A model generated the notes under the pieces. That model was not told the DNA's origin and made no database searches. It was given only the letters and a program-made list of their open reading frames with translations. Source: Paenibacillus swuensis (GTDB lineage Bacteria; Bacillota; Bacilli; Paenibacillales; DY6). Taken from it: a stretch of DNA of 64,000 bases. A program made the translations under genes and the position numbers. The number at the start of each line of letters is the position of its first letter. Position 1 is the stretch's first letter. The stretch spans positions 2,694,501 to 2,758,500 of the forward strand of contig NZ_CP011388.1 of NCBI RefSeq assembly GCF_001644605.1. Direction: 5' to 3'. Of the stretch, positions 23,217 to 32,571 are shown piece after piece.

Positions 23217-25016
23217 ATGAAACGGATTGGACATATTCTAACGACTATACTCATGCTGGTGCTGGTGCTGCCCCTCGGATTTCCCTATGTGGCCGGGGCC
23301 CAGCCAACGACCGATACGCTTCATAAGCAATTGATTTCTTACTCCAGCGATGCTTTAATTAGCAGCGGCGACACGGATTGGGCGACTGTGCTCGAAGCTG
23401 TAACCGGCATCCGGGCAGCTTTACCGGTCTTAAGCGAAGAGAAATCGGAAGACTCGAAAGCGCTGCTTATGGCTTTACAAGGAGCCGAGAAAGCTTTGAA
23501 AACGGCGGACAGCGATCCGGACGGAGCGAAAAAAGCCGTCTCCCTGCTGGCTAAAGCAACGGATGCTTACGTATCGGCGGATGATCAAGGGAATGAGTCG
23601 GGGCAGATTCAATCCAACCTCAAAGCCTTACTTCCACTGCTGAAGGATACATTGAAAGCTGTGGAGAACGGGAACTTGCCAGCCGCCATAGAAATCTATA
23701 ACCGCTTTATTACGGCCTGGGGTAAAGCGGAAACCGCGATTCGTCGGGAAGACGGTGAACTTTACGGCCGCATTGAAGTGAAGCTTAGCGGGGCCCGGAT
23801 CGCTCTGACTGCGGAAATGCCTGACCCAGAGAAATCCGCCCAAAAGCTGCAAGAGCTGATAACAATAGCTGAGGATTACATCGCGGGTCGAACTACTTCC
23901 TCGTCCTCTTCTTCGGTCGATGGCGTGTCGATCCATTCCATAGCTGGACTAATTACGCTTGTGGAGCAAGTGAAATGGGATCTGGAAAAAAGTCAAGCCG
24001 AGGCCGCTTCTGCCAAAATGGAGACGTTCATTACCGCATGGCCCGAATTGGAAGGGGAGGTTCGCACCCGTTCGCAGCAGGCTTACAGGGACATTGAGAA
24101 TGATATGATCTCTCTGTCGAGCGGTCTTCTTGCGGCGAAACCGGACTATGACAACGTGAGCCGTAAAGCGGACCAATTGATCATTAAGCTGGAGCCTTAC
24201 GCGCAAGCCTCGGCTTATACGGCCTGGGATGCATTCGCTATCCTGTTCCGGGAGGGTGTGGAAGCGATTCTGATTGTGGCGTCGCTGCTTGCGCTGTTGA
24301 AGCGTTCCGGGCATGAGAATAAGCGCAAATGGATTTGGTCCGGTGCGGCCGCGGGGATTGCGGTATCGGTTATTTTGGCCTTGGTACTATCGGTATTCTT
24401 GTCCAATATGGCTACAGGCAGCTCACGGGAGTTCGTTGAGGGCATATCCAGCTTGATCGCCGTTCTGTTTATGGTGACGGTAGGAGCATGGTTACACGGG
24501 AAATCTAATGTGCACAATTGGAATCGTTTTATGGAGCGCACCATTGGGGCGTCTTTGGCCAAAGGAGCGTTGTGGTCGCTGTCTATCACGGCTTTCCTCA
24601 CCGTCATGCGGGAGGGGGCTGAAACGATCATTTTCTACATCGGTATGGCTCCGTCTATCGCGGTGTCGGACATAATGCTCGGCATCGGGGCGGCGGTGGT
24701 TGTGCTGGCCGTGATTGCTTTTGCCGTTAAGAAGCTAAGTGCGCGAATTCCGGTGAGGCCTTTCTTCCGTGTTGCAGGTTTGCTCATGTATTACATGGCT
24801 TTCAAATTCCTCGGCGTGGGCATTCACGCGTTGCAGGTAGCCGGAACGCTTCCCGCGCATGCGACTACAGCCGTACCTGAAATTCCGTCGCTGGGCACTT
24901 ATCAGAGCTGGGAAGTATTGATTCCACAAGGTTTGGTGTTGTTGTTTATCATGGTAACCATTCTGCGGGTGGAGCGGAGCAAGAAACCAACGGGGCAACC
25001 TGTGACGCCATTATAA
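23217..25016 (+). CDS. efeU: Iron permease EfeU (FTR1 family) with extracellular N-terminal region
   Basis: This encodes 599 residues: a signal sequence, an external helical region of about 310 residues, and an FTR1 membrane domain with seven segments. The two REXXE iron-transport motifs are REGVE (about residue 344) and REGAE (about residue 464). The N-terminal region repeats a 'AVENGNLPAAIEIYNRFITAW'-like helical pattern (also near 'SQAEAASAKMETFITAWPEL'), resembling duplicated iron-handling helices. B. subtilis EfeU (YwbL) has the same layout. The operon order here is O-B-U. Confidence 0.9.
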   Translation: MKRIGHILTTILMLVLVLPLGFPYVAGAQPTTDTLHKQLISYSSDALISSGDTDWATVLEAVTGIRAALPVLSEEKSEDSKALLMALQGAEKALKTADSDPDGAKKAVSLLAKATDAYVSADDQGNESGQIQSNLKALLPLLKDTLKAVENGNLPAAIEIYNRFITAWGKAETAIRREDGELYGRIEVKLSGARIALTAEMPDPEKSAQKLQELITIAEDYIAGRTTSSSSSSVDGVSIHSIAGLITLVEQVKWDLEKSQAEAASAKMETFITAWPELEGEVRTRSQQAYRDIENDMISLSSGLLAAKPDYDNVSRKADQLIIKLEPYAQASAYTAWDAFAILFREGVEAILIVASLLALLKRSGHENKRKWIWSGAAAGIAVSVILALVLSVFLSNMATGSSREFVEGISSLIAVLFMVTVGAWLHGKSNVHNWNRFMERTIGASLAKGALWSLSITAFLTVMREGAETIIFYIGMAPSIAVSDIMLGIGAAVVVLAVIAFAVKKLSARIPVRPFFRVAGLLMYYMAFKFLGVGIHALQVAGTLPAHATTAVPEIPSLGTYQSWEVLIPQGLVLLFIMVTILRVERSKKPTGQPVTPL

Positions 25017-25037
25017 AATAGAAAGCTGAGCCCGGTG

Positions 25038-25060
25038 AAAGCCGTGGTTTGGCTTTTTTT
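25038..25060 (+). terminator. Terminator after efeU
   Basis: AAAGCC (25038-25043) pairs with GGCTTT (25051-25056) around GTGGTTT; TTTT follows. It ends the efe operon. Confidence 0.7.
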
Positions 25061-25140
25061 ATGGTGGAGTTAAGGTTTCAGTGTTAGGTATTTGCGCATA
25101 TTAATGCTCCAAGCGGGTAAAGAATATTCTGAATTTATCG

Positions 25141-25169
25141 TTGACACTATTCCTATCGGGTGATATTAT
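25141..25169 (+). promoter_or_regulatory. Promoter of the ssu operon
   Basis: Perfect TTGACA (25141-25146), 17-base spacer, TATTAT (25164-25169). Transcription would start near 25176 and give a leader of about 140 bases before ssuA. Confidence 0.75.
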
Positions 25170-25229
25170 CCTCTTATAACCAAGTTATCTTATCGGAATT
25201 AAATGTTTTAAGGTTGACCGGACCACCGG

Positions 25230-25285
25230 AGGCCTCCTGTTGCACCCTTTTTCAGGGTGTGTTCGGGGGGCCTTTCGACATTTTT
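25230..25285 (+). promoter_or_regulatory. Long leader hairpin upstream of ssuA (possible attenuator)
   Basis: AGGCCTCC (25230-25237) pairs with the GGGGGGCCT arm ending at 25273, and an inner stem GCACCCT/AGGGTGT is capped by a T-rich loop. TTCGACATTTTTAT follows, so the structure could terminate transcription before ssuA. I do not recognise a SAM (S-box) or T-box consensus in it. Confidence 0.5.
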
Positions 25286-25315
25286 ATACCAGTATGAGAT
25301 GGGGAGAGATAAGAG

Positions 25316-26332
25316 ATGAAGTTGCGTAAAGGGATCATGTTACTTGTAAGTGTAGTGTTATTGAGCGGGATTCTGTCGGGGTGCAACACCAATACTAACG
25401 TGGAAACCGCCAATAACAAGGTGAATAATCAAACGGAAGCCAATGGCGAAAAGGCATCCAAAACGAAAGATATCACGGTTCGAATCGGATATCAGAAGTA
25501 CGGAACGATTAATATTTTGAAAGCGGACGGGGCCTTGGACAAACGGCTTGAAGAAAGCAATATCAAGATTGAATGGACGGAATTCCCCGGCGGACCTCAA
25601 TTATTAGAGGCGTTAAATGTAGGCAGTCTTGATATCGGTCATACGGGTGAAGCGCCGCCCATCTTTGCGCAAGCCGCAGGCGCGCCGTTAGTATACTTGG
25701 CGCATGAACCCGCCAGTCCGGCAAGCGAAGGCATTCTCGTTCATAAGGATTCCGCCATTGCTACAGTCGCCGATCTGAAAGGGAAGAAGGTTGCGCTGAA
25801 TAAAGGTTCGAACGTTCATTACCTTCTGGTGAAGCAGTTGGAGAAGGCCGGCGTGGCTTACAAAGACATTCAAGTCGAGTTTCTGCCGCCCGCGGATGCC
25901 CGCGCGGCATTCGAGAAGGGCAGCGTGGATGCCTGGATCATTTGGGATCCGTTCCTGGCCGCGGCACAGACTGCGACAGGCGCCAAGATTCTGGCGGATG
26001 GCAAAGACGTGGTGAATAATCATGAATTTTACCTGGCGGAAAGATCGTTCGCGGAGAAATATCCGGATGTGATTGACGCGCTTCTGGAGGAAGCCGACAA
26101 GATTGATACCTGGTCCAAAGACCATCCTAAAGAATTGGCGGAGAAGTTAGCTCCCATTCTGGGTATTGACGTAGCTTCGTTGGAGCTGGCTGCCGGACGC
26201 AGACAGTACGGGGTACAGCCTATTGACGCCGAGTTGATCCAAGCCCAGCAACAGATTGCCGATACCTTCCGCTCCCTGGAACTAATTCCTAAAGATATTA
26301 AAGTTGAAGACGCAGTTCTTAAGGAGGAATAG
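25316..26332 (+). CDS. ssuA: Aliphatic sulfonate ABC transporter binding protein SsuA
   Basis: This encodes 338 residues with a lipoprotein signal (lipobox LSGC). 'RIGYQKYGTINILKADGAL' and 'LEALNVGSLDIGHTGEAPPI' are characteristic of the NitT/TauT-SsuA binding proteins, with 'PASEGILVHKD' and 'DAWIIWDPFLAAAQ' further on. It binds alkanesulfonates outside the cell and passes them to SsuC/SsuB. It is the first gene of a complete ssuADCB operon and the SsuD start follows by four bases. Confidence 0.92.
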   Translation: MKLRKGIMLLVSVVLLSGILSGCNTNTNVETANNKVNNQTEANGEKASKTKDITVRIGYQKYGTINILKADGALDKRLEESNIKIEWTEFPGGPQLLEALNVGSLDIGHTGEAPPIFAQAAGAPLVYLAHEPASPASEGILVHKDSAIATVADLKGKKVALNKGSNVHYLLVKQLEKAGVAYKDIQVEFLPPADARAAFEKGSVDAWIIWDPFLAAAQTATGAKILADGKDVVNNHEFYLAERSFAEKYPDVIDALLEEADKIDTWSKDHPKELAEKLAPILGIDVASLELAAGRRQYGVQPIDAELIQAQQQIADTFRSLELIPKDIKVEDAVLKEE

Positions 26333-26335
26333 TCT

Positions 26336-27484
26336 ATGAATATATTCTGGTTTATTCCGACACACGGAGACGGCCGCTATTTGGGAACCGCTATTGGGGC
26401 GCGCGCCGTGGACGCGGTTTATATGAAACAAATTGCGCAGGCCGCGGATCGGTTGGGTTTTCAAGGGGTGTTGATCCCTACAGGAAGCTCGTGCGAGGAT
26501 CCATGGATTACAGCCGCTTCATTAATCCATGAGACTACGAATCTGAAGTTTCTGGTTGCGGTTAGACCCGGATTAATGTCCCCTACGTTAGCCGCCCGGA
26601 TGGCGGCGACATTCGACCGGTTATCCGGCGGGCGGTTGCTGATCAATGTCGTTGCCGGAGGAGATCCGGTGGAACTGGCCGGCGACGGATTGTTCCTCGA
26701 TCATGATACCCGTTACGCATTAACCGATGAATTTCTTCACGTGTGGCGTAAGGTCCTGTCAGGCGAAACGGTGACCCACGAAGGAGAACAATTGCGAATT
26801 GAGGGAGGGAAGGTGCTCTATCCTCCGATCCAGCAACCTTACCCTCCGCTGTGGTTTGGCGGATCATCTCCGGCGGCGAGCGTTGTGGCCGCGGATCACG
26901 CGGATGTCTACCTCACATGGGGCGAGACGCCTCGTGAAGTCGGGGAAAAGATCGCTCGTATCCGCGAGCTTGCCGGAGAGCGGGGACGGACCTTGAAGTT
27001 TGGGATCCGTCTTCACGTCATCGTCCGTGAAACGGAGGAAGAGGCCTGGCAAGCGGCGGAAGACCTCATTCAACATGTGGATGATGCCACAGTGGAAGCT
27101 GCCCAAGCCATCTTTGCCCGGTTTGATTCCGTTGGGCAACAACGGATGTCCGTGCTGCACCGGGGGAGTCGCGCGGAGCTGGAAATCAGCCCGAATTTAT
27201 GGGCCGGCATCGGTTTAGTGCGCGGAGGCGCGGGTACGGCTTTAGTAGGCGACCCCGTTACTGTGGCGGCCCGTATGCAAGAATATGCTGACTTGGGCAT
27301 TGACACGTTCATCTTCTCAGGATACCCGCATCTGGAGGAGTCGTATCGGGTAGCTGAGTTACTGTTCCCTCATCTGCCGCTCAACCATCGCCCGCCCGCT
27401 GGGCCTTCTTCCATCAGTCCTTTCGGCGAGATGATCGCCAATGAAGTGAAGCCTAGCGAGCGTGTTGGGGCAACAACGGATTAG
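26336..27484 (+). CDS. ssuD: FMNH2-dependent alkanesulfonate monooxygenase SsuD
   Basis: This 382-residue protein fits the bacterial-luciferase-like TIM barrel of SsuD: N-terminal '[14 protein letters not shown]', '[14 protein letters not shown]', and '[19 protein letters not shown]'. With reduced FMN and oxygen it releases sulfite from alkanesulfonates in the cytoplasm, feeding sulfur assimilation. Its AAGGAGGAA site overlaps the end of ssuA. No flavin reductase (ssuE) is seen in the window, so FMNH2 must come from elsewhere. Confidence 0.95.
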   Translation: MNIFWFIPTHGDGRYLGTAIGARAVDAVYMKQIAQAADRLGFQGVLIPTGSSCEDPWITAASLIHETTNLKFLVAVRPGLMSPTLAARMAATFDRLSGGRLLINVVAGGDPVELAGDGLFLDHDTRYALTDEFLHVWRKVLSGETVTHEGEQLRIEGGKVLYPPIQQPYPPLWFGGSSPAASVVAADHADVYLTWGETPREVGEKIARIRELAGERGRTLKFGIRLHVIVRETEEEAWQAAEDLIQHVDDATVEAAQAIFARFDSVGQQRMSVLHRGSRAELEISPNLWAGIGLVRGGAGTALVGDPVTVAARMQEYADLGIDTFIFSGYPHLEESYRVAELLFPHLPLNHRPPAGPSSISPFGEMIANEVKPSERVGATTD

Positions 27485-27498
27485 GAGGAGGGATAGGA

Positions 27499-28314
27499 AT
27501 GAGCGCAGGAGGTAAACTCAAATTACAACATAGATGGGCAGATACAATTCTGCCTTGGATCATTCCTGCCGTAGTCGTGGCGTTGTGGCAACTGTTCGGC
27601 AGCATCGGATGGATATCGGACCGCGTGTTACCGACACCGTTGGCTGTGCTGAAAGCGGCTGTTACCCTGACCGCGAACGGAGACTTGGCCCGCGCGCTCA
27701 GCATCAGCGCGGGAAGAGCCTTTATAGGCTTCGCGATCGGAGCAACTATCGGATTCGTTATGGGACTACTGAACGGAGTCATTCCTCTGGCCGAGAAATT
27801 AACGGACGCTTCCCTCCAGATGATTCGGAACATCCCGCATCTGGCGCTGATCCCGTTAGTCATCGCATGGTTTGGAATTGATGAGGAAGCGAAGTTGTTC
27901 CTGGTCGCGCTCGGTGTTGTTTTTCCGATTTATTTAAATACGTTGCACGGCATCCGATCAGTAGACCCACAGCTGATTGAGATGGCCAAAGTGTATCGTT
28001 TAAGTCCGTGGGAACTGTATCGCAACGTTATTTTGCCGGGAGCCATGCCTTCCATTCTGGTAGGTTTTCGCTTCGCATTAGGCATTATGTGGCTCACACT
28101 GATTGTGGCGGAAACCATCTCCGCGAATGCCGGTATCGGCTATATGGCGATGAATGCAAGAGAGTTTTTTCAACTGGATATTGTCGTATTCAGCATTATT
28201 GTGTATGCCCTGTTAGGCAAGTTGTCGGATTCCGCGGCTAAAGGGCTGGAAAGGAGATGGTTGCAGTGGCATCCCCATTACGGCAAGCAGAGGAAAGTTT
28301 CGAGGATTACCTGA
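27499..28314 (+). CDS. ssuC: Sulfonate ABC transporter permease SsuC
   Basis: This encodes 271 residues with about six membrane segments and the inner-membrane-component signature 'EMAKVYRLSPWELYRNVILP' followed by 'AMPSILVGFRFALGIMW', the EAA loop that contacts the ATPase. It matches SsuC/TauC permeases in length and in 'IRNIPHLALIPLVIAWFGI'. GGAGGAGGGATAGGA precedes the ATG. Its 3' end overlaps ssuB by about 50 bases. Confidence 0.93.
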   Translation: MSAGGKLKLQHRWADTILPWIIPAVVVALWQLFGSIGWISDRVLPTPLAVLKAAVTLTANGDLARALSISAGRAFIGFAIGATIGFVMGLLNGVIPLAEKLTDASLQMIRNIPHLALIPLVIAWFGIDEEAKLFLVALGVVFPIYLNTLHGIRSVDPQLIEMAKVYRLSPWELYRNVILPGAMPSILVGFRFALGIMWLTLIVAETISANAGIGYMAMNAREFFQLDIVVFSIIVYALLGKLSDSAAKGLERRWLQWHPHYGKQRKVSRIT

Positions 28315-29147
28315 GGCGTGACGCCCAGGGAAAACGGGAAGCTTATCAACCTGTTGAGCCCAAGCGTGCAGAGAAGAAGTCGGAGGGGTTGGCTCTGCGG
28401 TTGTCTCAAGTAACCAAAGCGTTCGGCGCCAATCCTGTGCTGAACAATATAACCTTGTCTGTACGGGAGGGTGAATTTATCGCCATCGTAGGTCGCAGCG
28501 GTTGCGGGAAGAGCACATTGCTCCGCTTGGCAGCCGGTCTCGAGGAGGCAACGTCCGGAACCCTTACCCTTAATGAGAAAGTCATTAAGGGAATTCATCC
28601 GGAGACCCGTGTCATGTTCCAAGACGCCCGATTGTTACCCTGGCGAACCGTCTTGGATAATGTGAAGATCGGCGTTACGGGTCGTTCAGTTGCTGAAACT
28701 ACGGATCGGGCGCTAGATGTGCTTCGGGCGGTAGGATTGCAAGACAAGGCGGGGGAATGGCCGTCTGTCTTGTCAGGGGGCCAACGTCAGCGTGTCGCCC
28801 TGGCCAGGGCTTTGGCCGGACAACCGAAGTTATTGTTGCTCGATGAGCCCTTGGGCGCTTTGGACGCTTTGACCCGCATCGAGATGCAACAGTTAATTGA
28901 ATCGCTTTGGCAGGAGCGCGGATTTACTTCCGTTCTTGTCACGCATGACGTCAGCGAGGCTGTGGCTTTAGCAGACCGAGTGATCCTTATTGAACATGGC
29001 GAAGTTGCTTTGGATGTTCAGATTACTTTGGCTCGTCCTCGGGAGAAGGATAGCGGATTCCTTCATTTTGAAAAACAGATTCTGAATCGGGTCTTGTTGC
29101 CTGAGCAACAGCGGGAAACCCCAGGAAAAGTTCATTTTGAAATCTAA
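28266..29147 (+). CDS. ssuB: Sulfonate ABC transporter ATP-binding protein SsuB
   Basis: This encodes 293 residues with Walker A GRSGCGKST, signature LSGGQRQRV and Walker B LLLLDEPLGALD. It energises SsuC. Compared with SsuB proteins of about 255 residues it has an N-terminal extension of roughly 40 charged residues. An ATG at 28257 touches the AAAGGAG site; the GTG at 28266 has a 9-base spacing and is preferred. Starting inside ssuC indicates tight coupling. A terminator follows at 29171. Confidence 0.92.
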   Translation: MASPLRQAEESFEDYLRRDAQGKREAYQPVEPKRAEKKSEGLALRLSQVTKAFGANPVLNNITLSVREGEFIAIVGRSGCGKSTLLRLAAGLEEATSGTLTLNEKVIKGIHPETRVMFQDARLLPWRTVLDNVKIGVTGRSVAETTDRALDVLRAVGLQDKAGEWPSVLSGGQRQRVALARALAGQPKLLLLDEPLGALDALTRIEMQQLIESLWQERGFTSVLVTHDVSEAVALADRVILIEHGEVALDVQITLARPREKDSGFLHFEKQILNRVLLPEQQRETPGKVHFEI

Positions 29148-29170
29148 TTTAATGCGCGATGTCTCTTGAG

Positions 29171-29198
29171 CACCGGTCACCAGATCGGTGTTTTGTTG
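29171..29198 (+). terminator. Terminator of the ssu operon
   Basis: CACCGGTC pairs with GATCGGTG (one wobble) around ACCA, followed by TTTTGTTG. Confidence 0.8.
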
Positions 29199-29200
29199 CG

Positions 29201-29404
29201 TTAAGGCTGAGCTTGCTTCAGAAAAAGTAATTTATGAGCCAACTCTTTCGACTGGCATTCGGCATAAACCTCAAAGGTAATCTCGCGCTTACCGACAGTT
29301 AGAATACGGATATCCTTCTTCTCAATGCCCATCCATTCCATGGAATGCCATGTTTTGCGACATACCAAGTATCGATCTTGATGCTCGATGATTTTCCACC
29401 GCAT
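29201..29404 (-). CDS. Small hypothetical protein
   Basis: This encodes 67 residues: 'MRWKIIEHQDRYLVCRKTWH', then 'KKDIRILTVGKREITFEVY' and a helical end. The alternating beta pattern suggests a small compact domain. GGAGG lies 6 bases before ATG 29404; the open frame reaches 29428, but without a site there. I do not recognise the family. It is convergent with ssuB and has its promoter in the gap before the glycosidase gene. Confidence 0.5.
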   Translation of the reverse strand: MRWKIIEHQDRYLVCRKTWHSMEWMGIEKKDIRILTVGKREITFEVYAECQSKELAHKLLFLKQAQP

Positions 29405-29587
29405 ATTTTCCCTCCGGGTAAGTGTCAAAAGCGCTAAAACAAATTATAGCATGATACGCGTTCATGAGGCGGGAAAAGACCGAGTTATATTGGTCACCAA
29501 ATCCGAAGAAGAAGTCATAACAACCTGTCGAGGGGATGGACGACGGGCATTATGATAGTTATAGATTGTTAAGTCTGGAGGGGTCGT

Positions 29588-31642
29588 ATGTCTATTCAAG
29601 AGGCATTAAAGGTTGGGGATATCCATCGAAAGCCGAACAAGGAATCATTAAATCTTTACATAGGTAACGGAAGGTGCGGTGTGAGGCTTGATGCTTACGG
29701 ACTTATGGGACAGGAAGGATGGGTGCCGGGAAGGGGACGCACCGCGATCATGCACGCGGATCATTGGCATCGGGGCAAGTACGCGCAGGATATTTGGCTG
29801 CCGGTGGCGCGACTGGCATGGTCGGAAGCGGACCTTGAGCCGGCACTTATGGATATACATCAGCAAAGCTTGATGCTGCATGACGGCACGACCATAACGA
29901 ACTTGGAAACACGGCTAGGTTCCATGACGATCAAGGCTTCATTTCATCCGGAGTTCCGAGACTACATGCTCTATGAGATCCATCATGAAGGTGTAGGGGA
30001 GGGCGCATTTCCCGCGCTTAAGTTCATTCCTGAAACTCTTGTGGAAACGTATCACGAGCAAAGGCTGGAGGGTACGCTTCGGGATGCCCAATTATCCGAG
30101 GATGAGAAACAATGGCATGGGGTGCTGTCCATGGGCACCGCAAACACGGTCATCGCCGTTCGGGTGCTATCGGAGGAAGGCGTCATGAAGATGAAATCCG
30201 ACAGCACCGCGCCGGAGATCCGTGCGAACGGACTTCGGGGAAAGCACCTGCTTATCATCGGTATCGCTGCAGAAGCCCGGAAGGAAGAGATGCTTCGAGG
30301 ACTACAGGGATTCGGTACGGATGCGATGCAACATACCCGGGAAGCGTGGCACCGAAGGTGGGGGAACGCGTACATATCGGTGCCTGATCCGCAAGCGCAG
30401 GCGATGTGGGCAAGGTCGCTCTTCTATGTCCTGGCCAGCTATGCGCCGGACTCGCGCTGCCCCGCGGCTCCGATGGGATGGTCGGGAAGCGGATGGCCGC
30501 TGTCATTTCCCCAGGATTTATCGTATATTCATCCCGCTTTGCTCCGATTAGGGCATCTGGACATCGCACGATCCTGGGTGGAATTCTACGCATCGCGTTG
30601 TGAGGAGATGCGGTTGCTTAGCGGAGAGATTTTTCATGCGGAAGGAACGGTGTGGGCTTGGGAATTTCCGATTGGTACGGCAACCAACTACCTCAGGGAG
30701 GGCAGTCCGAACTGGTATCAGTACCAGTTGCATAACAGCGCTTATCCCGCGCGAATGGCCTATGAAACAGCGCAGTATACGGGGGATGCAACGTGGGCCC
30801 TGGAGCACGCCTGGCCTGTTGTGTATGGTTCGGCGCAGTTCTACCGATCCATTGTTCACAAAGAAGCCGGTGATGAAGCTTGGAGCATTCATTGGACGCC
30901 TTCCATGGGGCAAGACGAGTTGGGCGGGGAGAACGCCAAGAACTACCTGTGCGCCTTATACAGCGCGCAATATTCATTCCAAACCGCGATTCGATTGGCG
31001 GACCAACTCCGATTGCACCCGGCGGAATACGAGCAATGGAAATCCATTCTGAAAGATGGCCTGGCTTTCGCCAAACTGTATGATGCGGAGCTTGGAATTT
31101 ACACGACCTATGAAGGACGGGAAGCCAGGCAGTTCGGAGAGCAGAAACATCCCGTACAGCTGAATCCCCTTACGTTCCTCCCTCTCGGAGCTTTGGATAC
31201 CGCAACGGAAACGGCCTATCACCGCAGAGCCGAATTGTGTTATGGTGCGGGGAACAGCTTCTATTACGGGTGGACGTTGGCGGATTACTTGCTGGCGGCT
31301 TCTCACATGGGTGACGAAGAAGGTCTCCTGGCTTCTCTGGAGGAGTTCATTCCCGCTAACTACACGGATTCGGAATGGATTCAGTTGTATGAATCTTCTA
31401 ATCTCCTGGATGCGGCCTTTTATGTGACAAGTCACGGACTGTATTTACAGGCTTTAAATGATGCCGTTGTCTGCGACTACTGGGGAGATCTGAAGATCGG
31501 TCACGCCTCTCCGGCGGCATGGGAACAAATTCAGTTCGAAGGACTGCGTACGATGGACGGAAAGATATGGAGCGGATTAAAGGTTGAAGGGGAGTGGAAG
31601 GTGACGGAAGGGGGCTTGGCGAATGTAAAAAATGAGGCATAA
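29588..31642 (+). CDS. Six-hairpin glycosidase (GH65/GH95-like), cytoplasmic
   Basis: This encodes 684 residues with no signal peptide. The N-terminal 250 residues form a beta-rich domain ('NGRCGVRLDAYG'), and the C-terminal part looks like an (alpha/alpha)6 barrel: 'MWARSLFYVLASYAPDSRCP', 'GWPLSFPQDLSYIHPALL', and 'WTPSMGQDELGGENAKNYL' with acidic candidates. This layout fits the six-hairpin glycosidases around GH65 and GH95; the exact family and sugar are not certain. It is probably co-transcribed with the AraC regulator that follows and processes an imported oligosaccharide. Confidence 0.65.
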   Translation: MSIQEALKVGDIHRKPNKESLNLYIGNGRCGVRLDAYGLMGQEGWVPGRGRTAIMHADHWHRGKYAQDIWLPVARLAWSEADLEPALMDIHQQSLMLHDGTTITNLETRLGSMTIKASFHPEFRDYMLYEIHHEGVGEGAFPALKFIPETLVETYHEQRLEGTLRDAQLSEDEKQWHGVLSMGTANTVIAVRVLSEEGVMKMKSDSTAPEIRANGLRGKHLLIIGIAAEARKEEMLRGLQGFGTDAMQHTREAWHRRWGNAYISVPDPQAQAMWARSLFYVLASYAPDSRCPAAPMGWSGSGWPLSFPQDLSYIHPALLRLGHLDIARSWVEFYASRCEEMRLLSGEIFHAEGTVWAWEFPIGTATNYLREGSPNWYQYQLHNSAYPARMAYETAQYTGDATWALEHAWPVVYGSAQFYRSIVHKEAGDEAWSIHWTPSMGQDELGGENAKNYLCALYSAQYSFQTAIRLADQLRLHPAEYEQWKSILKDGLAFAKLYDAELGIYTTYEGREARQFGEQKHPVQLNPLTFLPLGALDTATETAYHRRAELCYGAGNSFYYGWTLADYLLAASHMGDEEGLLASLEEFIPANYTDSEWIQLYESSNLLDAAFYVTSHGLYLQALNDAVVCDYWGDLKIGHASPAAWEQIQFEGLRTMDGKIWSGLKVEGEWKVTEGGLANVKNEA

Positions 31643-31673
31643 CGGATGTTGTGGACAAGTGAGGGGTCATTGG

Positions 31674-32498
31674 ATGAGGAAGACGGAAGCCGGAACGGCT
31701 TTGGCCAGTTATGAAGCAGGCTGGGATATGGGTTTTCACGAACATCAAACCTGCGAACTCAGCACGGTGCTCGAAGGCTCCGGCGAGTTTGAAGCGAACG
31801 GTGAGCGGCATCGCATTCATCCGGGCAGTGTCATCTTCATTCCCCCGGGGGTGAACCATCGCTACAGTTCCGTGACGCCGATTCGATTCGCGGTCATTGA
31901 AGCGGGGGGACTGCCGAAGGAAGTGCAAGCCTGCTTTGATGGGATGACGCCTAAAGGCAAACCTGCCCTGCTGCGTCTGCCGTCCATGGAGTTGGAGCCG
32001 TTTACGGCTCTGTTTCGGCTCTGGATGCGCATGTTGTCAGGCGCCAGAGTACAACGGGAGCGCAAGATTGCGGCGTGGCTGGAAGTAATGATTTTGTTCA
32101 TTCAGCAGCACGCCAAGGAGGATGCGGCCCCCCTCTCCATGATGGATGCGGGTGAAACGATTCGAACCCAACTTGGGGACGAATTGCGAATTAAAGAGTT
32201 GGCCGAGCGCAGCGGGATGTCTCCGGCTGCGTTTCGGCGAGGCTTTCAAGCGGTGTACGGCATGTCACCGAAGCAGTATCAGATGCAGGCGCGCATTGAC
32301 GAGGCGAAGTGGCTGCTGCGGTCTACATCGAAAACCATCCAGTTTGTTGCGGAGCAATGCGGATTTTCCACGCTTCATTCGTTCAGCGCCTGGTTTCAAC
32401 AGAATGAACGCGTCGCACCTTCAGTATGGCGTAAACGCCAGCAAGGGATCCTTGGGGACGATCCCGGCCATGGGGACACGAACTTTTTACACAAATGA
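31674..32498 (+). CDS. AraC-family regulator with cupin sensing domain
   Basis: This encodes 274 residues: an N-terminal cupin ('MGFHEHQTCELSTVLEGSG', 'HPGSVIFIPPGVNHRY') that binds a sugar, and a C-terminal double helix-turn-helix ('IKELAERSGMSPAAFRRGF', 'VAEQCGFSTLHSFSAWFQ'). It most likely activates the glycosidase genes around it when substrate is present. The open frame begins at 31632, inside the preceding gene; ATG 31674 after GTGAGGGG is the more credible start. Confidence 0.85.
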   Translation: MRKTEAGTALASYEAGWDMGFHEHQTCELSTVLEGSGEFEANGERHRIHPGSVIFIPPGVNHRYSSVTPIRFAVIEAGGLPKEVQACFDGMTPKGKPALLRLPSMELEPFTALFRLWMRMLSGARVQRERKIAAWLEVMILFIQQHAKEDAAPLSMMDAGETIRTQLGDELRIKELAERSGMSPAAFRRGFQAVYGMSPKQYQMQARIDEAKWLLRSTSKTIQFVAEQCGFSTLHSFSAWFQQNERVAPSVWRKRQQGILGDDPGHGDTNFLHK

Positions 32499-32571
32499 AG
32501 GAGCGATTTCTATAAATCTTTCATACTGATCCTCCTGTATAGTCAAAGTAACTTGAAAGGAGAGATGATGT

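Noticed and set aside
25170..25315. SAM (S-box) riboswitch upstream of ssuA
   Set aside because: The conserved S-box core sequences are not present; only a large stem-loop is seen.
29429..29470. CcpA cre site at AAAAGCGCTAAAAC
   Set aside because: Three mismatches to the consensus and a position suited to neither neighbouring gene.
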